From: Saprospiraceae bacterium
Lineage (GTDB): Bacteria > Bacteroidota > Bacteroidia > Chitinophagales > Saprospiraceae
Direction: 5' to 3'
Assembly: GCA_029262975.1 (NCBI GenBank)
Contig: JAJCYJ010000639.1
Span: forward strand, 1-6,835
Length of the DNA stretch: 6,835 nt
A program made the position numbers and the translations under genes. This document shows positions 1-4,584 of the stretch, in pieces; position 1 is the stretch's first letter, and each line of letters begins with the position of its first letter. Under the pieces are notes generated by a model that saw only the letters and a list, made by a program, of their open reading frames with translations, made no database searches and was not told the DNA's origin.

Positions 1-10
1 TGCAGTGTAT

Positions 11-36
11 AAGAAAATAGCCTCCGAAGAGGCTAT
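11..36 (-). terminator. Intrinsic terminator hairpin, reads leftwards
   Basis: The arms ATAGCCTC (17-24) and GAGGCTAT (29-36) are perfect complements of 8 bp around a 4-nt loop. On the minus strand the loop reads TTCG closed by C-G, the very stable UUCG-type tetraloop, and the hairpin is followed directly by TTTTCTT. That is the form of a rho-independent terminator for a leftward transcript. The nearest leftward gene is the MgtC-like gene ending at 548, so it may end a transcript with a long repeat-bearing 3' part, or one starting inside the repeats. On the plus strand no T-run follows, so rightward termination is less likely. Confidence 0.7.
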
Positions 37-139
37 ACTAGATGAACTTCCGCATATCGCGTCATTTGAAGTCCTCTTTTTGTTCGCTCTAAATTAATGC
101 AAAAAAACATTAAATAAAATTTGGAATCTAAGACAGTAC

Positions 140-447
140 CTTACGCCTTCTCTCCCTTCGAGGTGGGACGTTCGATTCATAATGCATCCTTCTCAAGCTT
201 GCACCTTCACGCCCTTCGAGCACTATCGTATTGAAGCATCCTGCACGGGCTTACGCCTTCTCTCCCTTCGGCATTATAGCATTGTCGCATTGAAGCACCC
301 TGCACGGGCTTTCGCCTTCACGCCCTTCTTCATTGAATCATTATAGCATTGTATAAGTGCTTACGCATTCACTCCTTTCGAGCGCTGTCGTATTGAAGCA
401 TCCTGCACGGGCTTTCGCCTTCTCTCCCTTCGAGCACTGTCGAGCTC
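140..447. repeat. Imperfect tandem array, about 52-bp unit
   Basis: Successive units begin with CTT(A/G/T)CGCCTTCwCkCCCTTCG-like sequence and most end in TTGAAGCATCCTGCACGGG. Unit starts are near 198, 250, 309, 360 and 412, with a related partial unit at 140-160. The 19-bp tail is identical at 231-249 and 393-411 and has one change at 290-308. Unit lengths are 52, 59, 51 and 52 bp. The units at 250-308 and 309-359 share an extra CATTATAGCATTGT-type segment (272-285, 340-352). Divergence between units suggests an old or slowly changing array. No long inverted repeat or coding frame is kept between units. The function is unknown. Confidence 0.75.
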
Positions 448-455
448 GACCCTGC

Positions 456-551
456 GGGATCAGTCGCTCTTGGGATCGGTCGCTCTTGGGATCAGTCGCT
501 CTTGGGATCAGTCGCTCTTGGGATCGGTCGTTCATGGGATCGGTCGTTCAT
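456..551. repeat. Six-copy 16-bp tandem repeat overlapping a stop codon
   Basis: Six head-to-tail copies of GGGATC(A/G)GTCG(C/T)TC(T/A)T occupy 456-471, 472-487, 488-503, 504-519, 520-535 and 536-551. Units 1, 3 and 4 are identical (CAGTCGCTCTT ending), unit 2 differs by one base, and units 5 and 6 share the CGGTCGTTCAT ending. Sixteen is not a multiple of three, so this is not a coding repeat. The last unit contains the TGA stop of the MgtC-like gene (548-550), so the array starts exactly at the gene's end and copy-number change would alter only its 3' untranslated part. The array has the form of a minisatellite (VNTR). Confidence 0.9.
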
Positions 552-964
552 CTTCGACCTTTAAGCCATCGATCCAGGGGCATAAATGATATATTGATAC
601 AAATAATAAAAACTGTAGCGATCAAGGTTTCTACATAATAGCCAGCACCAGCCATACAGCCTACTGCAGAACTACACCAAACCGTTGCCGCCGTCGTCAA
701 TCCGTGTATACTGGCTCCTTCACGAAAAATTATTCCTGCTCCTAAAAATCCAATTCCTGTAACAACCTGACCAATAATCCTGGTAACATCTCCACCACCC
801 TCAGTAAGTTGAACAGATAATAATACATAAAGACAGGCCCCTACAGCAACCAGAGTATTGGTCCTTAATCCGGCAGACTTATGTTGCCATTGTCTTTCAA
901 ATCCTATTGCCGCACCCGCACACAAAGCTGTCAGCAGATGTAAAATGAAGTCTATGTATGTCAT
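548..964 (-). CDS. MgtC/SapB-type inner-membrane protein
   Basis: This 138-residue protein matches the MgtC/SapB membrane domain. After a first hydrophobic helix (about 5-21) comes the family signature G-x-E-R (21-24) with AGLRTNTLVAVGA (31-43), which opens the second helix. Residues 63-81 (IIGQVVTGIGFLGAGIIF) and 87-106 (HGLTTAATVWCSSAVG) are the next conserved blocks, and 109-128 forms the last helix. It ends with a short basic tail (RWLKGRR) and lacks the soluble C-terminal domain of Salmonella MgtC, so it is the short SapB-like form. Members are inner-membrane proteins linked to magnesium limitation or acid stress in some species; the substrate or partner here cannot be read from sequence. 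The ATG at 964 is favoured because the first helix follows at once. There is no Shine-Dalgarno sequence. The stop codon lies in the 16-bp repeat array. Confidence 0.9.
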   Translation of the reverse strand: MTYIDFILHLLTALCAGAAIGFERQWQHKSAGLRTNTLVAVGACLYVLLSVQLTEGGGDVTRIIGQVVTGIGFLGAGIIFREGASIHGLTTAATVWCSSAVGCMAGAGYYVETLIATVFIICINISFMPLDRWLKGRR

Positions 965-1421
965 TGAGCAATTTTTAATAATGTGATTTACAAAATAGTT
1001 AGCACCTAATTAAATTAATGGTACTACTCCTATAAAGTTTTATAGGTTTAAGATGTTTTAGATGTTTAATTGGTTTAATGAGGTTAGTAAAAGGGTGTAT
1101 ATTAAATGTGCCTAAGTGATCAGGTTCCTAAGTGCCTTAAATTTTGCAGAACTGAAAATGTCCTCCTTTTAAAAGAGCCTGTCCCGCGCCTTTCGCGGGA
1201 AGGTGGCCGAAGGTCGGAGGATTAGCTCATGCTTGCAGCTCTCTATCTTAGAATTGGACTTTTGTTTCGTAATGCATCTTACACGCGCTTGTGCCTTCAC
1301 TCCTTTTGCGTCATTGTAGAAGGGCTTACGGCTTTTCTCCTTTTGTCATTAAATCATTACATTCTACAAGTGATGACGGAATTGAAAAATAAAATTATCT
1401 CATATATACTAAGACAATACT
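965..1421. other. Gene-free spacer with dispersed repeat modules
   Basis: No credible gene lies here; the 78-codon plus-strand frame starting at 1229 runs through repeat sequence into the 3' end of the peptidase gene. In order, the spacer holds a TTTAATG-rich segment (1064-1086), CCTAAGTGCCTTAAA (1127-1141), the palindrome CTTTTAAAAG (1166-1175), a GC-rich hairpin (1182-1200), and a module starting AATGCATC at 1271. The first, second and last of these recur in the same order in the spacer at 2904-3378. No clear terminator directly follows the peptidase stop at 1422 on the minus strand. Confidence 0.75.
1182..1200. repeat. GC-rich hairpin (7-bp stem)
   Basis: TCCCGCG (1182-1188) and CGCGGGA (1194-1200) pair perfectly around a CCTTT loop. 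The GC-rich sequence continues to about 1220 with GGTGGCCGAAGGTCGGAGG, and CCTCC (1162-1166) could pair with GGAGG (1216-1220) as an outer stem. The element stands out in base composition from its AT-rich surroundings. On the minus strand a TTTT run appears only about 8 bases past the stem, so it is at best a weak terminator for the S41 peptidase transcript. It could equally be part of a dispersed intergenic repeat. Confidence 0.55.
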
Positions 1422-2903
1422 TTAATCTTTCCATTCCAAGATCCACTTCATCGCAGCTTCAATAACCGCATCATTTGGACTTGACGCGTTATCTTCAATT
1501 ATAAAATCAGGATAGATTCGTCCATGGTATGTTTTTCCATTTCTATCAGAATAGATTGTGGAAGCCAAAAATATTTCTGAACTATCTTTTAATCGGAAAT
1601 TTCCATTTCCAGTTGTCAGTCCCCATGTTGGTTGGCCAAAAATTTTAGTTTTACTGTTGCCAATAAAAGAAACCAAAACTGCTTCTCCTGAACTCCCGGT
1701 TTGAGCACTGGTCAATACAGCAATTGGTAATTGAGTTGTTAATTTGACATGTTTTGAAACCGAAAACCCAGTATCACGATCCCAATAATATTGCCCATTC
1801 TTATAATACCAGGAATCAGGGTGTCCATTAACATCAATTAATGCGCCGAGTCTTTCAGAATCAAATAAAGGGCCTAGGCCAGCTACCATGGGTGCCATAT
1901 TACCCCCGGTATTTTGTCTCAGATCAACTATCCATCCTGCTATGTTGGCATCCGTAAGGAATTCTATGCCTCTTTGAAGACTATCTGCAAAATCCAGAAT
2001 TTGAGATTCATTACCACCATGAAATGCCGGGACCAATATATACCCGAATCGATCTATAATATCGAAAGTAGGAAATTCAATTTTACTGACTTGTGACCCT
2101 TCAGATTCCCAGTTGGCAATTTCGATCGCATTCATGAAAAAGGAATGATTATCTCCAAATACACGGATTGACTCCAGCAAATAGTTCACAGCCAAATGGC
2201 AATCTTGATAGGTCTGCGCATCGTTTGCAATTGAAAGGGCGACATCTTTCAATTTCGCAATGTCCAATGAGTCTCTGAATAATGAATGCATCTTGATCGT
2301 ATCACAAGCAGCTGCTATATATTCTCTCGCTAACTTACTCGGCTGTCTGTTCAGAATAGGTGTTACAGATACTTGATAGTCTTTAAAGTACGCACTCCCC
2401 TTACCATAAAGAATCGCACCAATTTTAATTTTAACAGTCTCCTGAGGTGCTACTATGGATATAGTGTAGTGCTTCCAATCATTAATCCCCGTGACCCAAT
2501 CCAATGAATAAACACCGCCCATATCTTTGTTGGCAATTAACTGATCTGCATCATCATATAGTCCAATATTAAGCCCGGCACCTTTGCCTGATACACCATC
2601 TGATTTAATGAGCGAAGAAATTTTAATAATAGAAGTCTCCCAAGTATTATCGATGATCACGACTTGTTCTGAAAACCCAACGGAGCCTTCCTTTTCGCCC
2701 TTAATACGCAGGCATTTCTGCTTATCGACTATGGCTGAGCTAATTGCCCCGGTTCCGCCCCAGGATACATCCCAAAAACATATTCCTGTTTTAGAATCTT
2801 CACATAATTCCTGAAAATTGAGATTGTGGAATACCTGGCCTGATACGTTCTGAATCAGAATAATTAAAAAGATTAAAGGAAATAAATATTGACTCTTTTT
2901 CAT
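1422..2903 (-). CDS. Secreted S41-family serine peptidase, Ser/His type, with N-terminal beta-sandwich
   Basis: The protein has 493 residues. Residues 1-22 form a signal peptide (KK, hydrophobic core, cleavage likely after VSG). Residues 24-180 look like an all-beta galactose-binding-type domain, with the typical ending W-K-H-Y-T-I (143-148) ... AYFKDYQVSV (171-180). A helical segment (187-250) leads into GDNHSFF (250-256). The tail-specific-protease core follows: DLRQNTGG (327-334), TGSSGEA (402-408) and GRIYPD (461-466). By alignment with Prc/CtpA (nucleophile three residues before Glu), the nucleophile is Ser404. The lysine expected 25 residues later is Leu429 (TWGL, 426-429), so the Ser/Lys dyad is absent. 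His253 fits the Ser/His arrangement of tricorn/IRBP-like S41B members. No PDZ domain and no T9SS C-terminal sorting domain is visible. It probably acts in the periplasm or outside the cell; substrates are unknown. The ATG at 2903 is set by the signal peptide. Confidence 0.92.
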   Translation of the reverse strand: MKKSQYLFPLIFLIILIQNVSGQVFHNLNFQELCEDSKTGICFWDVSWGGTGAISSAIVDKQKCLRIKGEKEGSVGFSEQVVIIDNTWETSIIKISSLIKSDGVSGKGAGLNIGLYDDADQLIANKDMGGVYSLDWVTGINDWKHYTISIVAPQETVKIKIGAILYGKGSAYFKDYQVSVTPILNRQPSKLAREYIAAACDTIKMHSLFRDSLDIAKLKDVALSIANDAQTYQDCHLAVNYLLESIRVFGDNHSFFMNAIEIANWESEGSQVSKIEFPTFDIIDRFGYILVPAFHGGNESQILDFADSLQRGIEFLTDANIAGWIVDLRQNTGGNMAPMVAGLGPLFDSERLGALIDVNGHPDSWYYKNGQYYWDRDTGFSVSKHVKLTTQLPIAVLTSAQTGSSGEAVLVSFIGNSKTKIFGQPTWGLTTGNGNFRLKDSSEIFLASTIYSDRNGKTYHGRIYPDFIIEDNASSPNDAVIEAAMKWILEWKD

Positions 2904-2997
2904 ACCCTTAATATTCGCTTGGATGAAGGAACATTTATGTGTCTTTATATATACGTTTATCTAATGGCAAATATTGATATCGAACATTATAAAACTC

Positions 2998-3107
2998 CCC
3001 CGCTGGTACGAGTCTCTGACTCGTATCCAATCCAACTCGTCTCCAGACGAATCAATTAGTACGTGTCGACAGTACAAGGTAATGATATCCGCTACTTGCG
3101 GTTTGTC
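2998..3107. repeat. Cluster of consecutive hairpins (REP/BIME-like element)
   Basis: Several inverted repeats lie end to end. TACGAGTC (3007-3014) pairs perfectly with GACTCGTA (3018-3025) over a TCT loop. TCGTCT (3037-3042) pairs with AGACGA (3045-3050). GTAC...GTAC flanks the palindrome TGTCGACA at about 3064-3071. CCGC and GCGG around TACTT form a short stem near 3090-3102. The cluster lies just upstream of the S41 peptidase on the minus strand, with CCCCGCTGG at its left edge. The repeated palindromes in a non-coding spacer resemble bacterial REP/BIME-type elements; no transposase is in the window. A structured 5' leader for the peptidase mRNA is the alternative reading. Confidence 0.65.
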
Positions 3108-3279
3108 TGTAGCTAATTGTTCATTGAGTTTAATATGTTTAATGAGTTGATACTGATCTGCTTAAGTGCTTGTGCTCCTAAGTGCCTAAAATGGTGGTTA
3201 TAATACGAAATGCATTCTTTAATGACTTGCACCTTCACTTCTACATTTACAATTATCAATTGCCAATTAAGTCGTTGTT

Positions 3280-3300
3280 CCGCTTGTACGAGTTTCCGTC
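3280..3300. repeat. Degenerate second copy of the hairpin-element edge
   Basis: CCGCTTGTACGAGTTTCCGT and the next base match 3000-3020 (CCGCTGGTACGAGTCTCTGA and the next base) at 17 of 21 positions in the same orientation. The second arm (GACTCGTA) is not kept, so this copy no longer forms the 8-bp hairpin. The two copies bracket about 280 bp of repeat-bearing spacer. Confidence 0.5.
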
Positions 3301-3378
3301 CCGCATCTTCCCTATTCCGCTTCCCGGGGATAAGAATATTCTACAAGCCCATTGTTATCATCTACATAATTATAATTC

Positions 3379-3996
3379 TTAGATAAATGTGTTGGGCCGG
3401 TGCTCATGTCTATAAGTAATATTCCAATTGCATAAAGTAATTACACCAAAAATTAATAAAATTAAAATCAAAATAAACAATCCCCATGTAGACAAAGTTG
3501 GCACTAGTTGGATAATATTAAATGAACCATTTTTTATAAAATGTTCAAGGACTCTATTATGTCGTCCTATAAATTCTATGGGAAAACCAGGTTCGACAAA
3601 CTCTATGATACTTACACTCCCTGCACTTCCAACTATCTCGTAAAAAAGTTCAATTAGAATGGCTCCATTATCAAGATTGTGTAACGCACCATCTCCAATC
3701 CAAATAATTGATAAATAACCTTCCATAGAAGAAATTTTCCTTATTCGAAAGTTTGTCAGTGACGCTTCTGAATAAAATGAGTACGAAACCACTTCAGGAT
3801 CATATTTTAATCCAAATGCAAAAGCCTTAACATCAATAAAATTTTCTGTTGTAAATGGAATGCAAATCGTTCCTTCCGTTTCGTGTGTTAAAATATCAGG
3901 AGCTATAAGACCTACTTTGTTTTGTGCGGATAATATTGCCACAGAAAGTAACATTGCGATGACTATCGAGATCCTATCAATATTGACATAATTCAT
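3379..3996 (-). CDS. Secreted cohesin-like protein with IPTL-CTERM sorting tail
   Basis: The product has 205 residues. Residues 8-24 are a hydrophobic export signal with probable cleavage after ILSA (Gln25 next). Residues 27-160 resemble a cohesin-type beta-sandwich: an IPF strand (46-48), FIDVKAFAFGLKYDPEVV (53-70), GYLSIIW (93-99), LDNGAILIELFYEIVG (108-123) and a closing SFNII (158-162). Residues 165-172 read VPTLSTWG, matching the IPTLxxWG motif, followed by a transmembrane helix (173-188) and a basic tail (YRHEHR). This is the layout of IPTL-CTERM proteins, thought to be processed by exosortase H and anchored at the surface. No exosortase gene is in the window. The tail after the helix, about 17 residues, seems longer than usual for such domains. 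The downstream partner of the cohesin-like domain is unknown. The start at 3996 gives a proper signal peptide. Confidence 0.82.
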   Translation of the reverse strand: MNYVNIDRISIVIAMLLSVAILSAQNKVGLIAPDILTHETEGTICIPFTTENFIDVKAFAFGLKYDPEVVSYSFYSEASLTNFRIRKISSMEGYLSIIWIGDGALHNLDNGAILIELFYEIVGSAGSVSIIEFVEPGFPIEFIGRHNRVLEHFIKNGSFNIIQLVPTLSTWGLFILILILLIFGVITLCNWNITYRHEHRPNTFI

Positions 3997-4055
3997 TTAA
4001 TCCCAAAATAAAGTTAAATTTTGATGACTCAAACCAGTATAGTTAATATTTGTGA

Positions 4056-4063
4056 CAAATCTA
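4056..4063 (-). promoter_or_regulatory. Candidate Bacteroidota -7 box for the IPTL-CTERM gene
   Basis: The minus strand reads TAGATTTG, a perfect TAnnTTTG match, 59 bases upstream of the ATG at 3996 and in the 90-bp gap after the small upstream gene. No TTG was seen at the usual -33 spacing, which lowers confidence. If real, the IPTL-CTERM gene can be transcribed independently of the small gene at 4087-4425. Confidence 0.4.
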
Positions 4064-4086
4064 TTCCTGGAGAAGTCGATCTTTGT

Positions 4087-4425
4087 TTATGGCCAAATAA
4101 ATGGATCATTCTTAATACCCATTTCTTTTAAAAAATTTAGAAACTTTGTATAAGCTTCGTTGTGACTGTAATTTGATTTCAACCACGTCATAAGGTCCGT
4201 ATCATTATTTATAGGTATACTTTGGGTACTCAATTTTTTAATCAATAATTCTTTATCGATTTTTTTAATCCTCACCTTATATTCATAATCCCACGTACCT
4301 TTCAGTTCTTTAACAAGCTTACCAGAATCATTTCCAGTTATAGATAAATCTTCATTACTTTCTATTTGTGCTGTAATAGAAATATTGATTTCATCCCGTG
4401 ATTCTTCGAATAATTGAATCCTCAT
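4087..4425 (-). CDS. Small soluble protein of unknown function
   Basis: The product has 112 residues, with no signal peptide and no membrane helix, so it is probably cytoplasmic. The N-terminal half looks beta-rich (MRIQLFEESRDEINISITAQI), followed by DLSITGNDSGKLVKELKG (26-43) and WDYEYKVRI (45-53). The C-terminal half is helical (LMTWLKSNYS, AYTKFLNFLKEMGI) and ends in FIWP. From memory, the G-x-D-x-G ... E-x-x-G-x-x-D-Y-E-Y pattern occurs in small uncharacterised bacterial proteins, but I cannot name the family with certainty. It is read in the same direction as the IPTL-CTERM gene 90 bp downstream. The lepA terminator separates it from lepA. An immunity-protein role is conceivable for a small acidic/lysine-rich orphan like this, but nothing in the sequence shows it. 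Confidence 0.75.
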   Translation of the reverse strand: MRIQLFEESRDEINISITAQIESNEDLSITGNDSGKLVKELKGTWDYEYKVRIKKIDKELLIKKLSTQSIPINNDTDLMTWLKSNYSHNEAYTKFLNFLKEMGIKNDPFIWP

Positions 4426-4530
4426 TATTTTTATAATTTCATTTTATCCATCTATACAAAATAGGATACATAGGGAACTAATAATATGCAAAAAAGAATT
4501 TAAACAAGCAACGTTCGCAGATTGCGCTTC

Positions 4531-4560
4531 AATTAAAACAGTAGTTGCTCGCCAACTACT
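4531..4560 (-). terminator. Intrinsic terminator of lepA
   Basis: AGTAGTTG (4540-4547) and CAACTACT (4553-4560) form a perfect 8-bp stem with a 5-nt loop. On the minus strand the stem is followed by GTTTTAATT, a short T-rich run. It begins 24 bases past the lepA stop codon, as expected for a rho-independent terminator, and so separates lepA from the small gene at 4087-4425. Confidence 0.8.
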
Positions 4561-4584
4561 TCCAATATCCCCTCTCCAGGTTAT

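Larger units (their letters stand above)
1..547. other. Gene-free repeat-rich spacer
   Basis: This stretch carries no credible gene. It holds the leftward terminator at 11-36, AT-rich sequence without visible features to about 135, an imperfect tandem array of about 52-bp units, and a 16-bp tandem array running into the stop codon of the MgtC-like gene. Open frames in the second half (a 64-residue one on the minus strand, a 93-residue one on the plus strand) are translations of the tandem repeats. They show the repeat period as peptide repeats such as DRSQERLIP and are not believable proteins. Confidence 0.8.
2904..3378. other. Gene-free spacer with hairpins and repeat modules
   Basis: No credible gene is present; a 66-codon plus-strand frame at 3182-3382 is repeat sequence. 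The left part, next to the peptidase start, holds a cluster of hairpins (about 2998-3107). It is followed by the modules GTTTAATATGTTTAATGAG (3128-3146), CCTAAGTGCCTAAAAT (3177-3192) and AATGCATTCTTTAATGACTT (3209-3228). Near the right end a degenerate copy of the first hairpin's flank lies at 3280-3300, followed by CCCGGGG (about 3323-3329) and AGAATATTCT. No perfect TAnnTTTG box was found for the peptidase gene. Confidence 0.75.

Noticed and set aside
456..551. CRISPR array
   Set aside because: The 16-bp units are directly adjacent with no unique spacers, and no cas gene is present.
341..638. Open frames of 64 residues (minus, 341-535) and 93 residues (plus, 357-638)
   Set aside because: They are translations of the tandem repeats; the peptide repeats follow the 16-bp period, and the plus-strand one runs antisense into the MgtC-like gene.
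1229..1465. 78-residue plus-strand open frame
   Set aside because: It covers the dispersed repeat module and overlaps the 3' end of the S41 gene antisense; it has no recognisable domain.
1914..2814. Plus-strand open frames within the S41 gene
   Set aside because: They are short antisense frames over conserved peptidase sequence, without starts or domains of their own.
3000..3300. Insertion sequence remnant bounded by the two CCGCTkGTACGAGT copies
   Set aside because: The copies are direct and imperfect, no transposase fragment lies between them, and no target-site duplication was found.
3182..3382. 66-residue plus-strand open frame
   Set aside because: It starts in the CCTAAGTGCCTAAAATG repeat module and consists of spacer sequence with no protein-like features.
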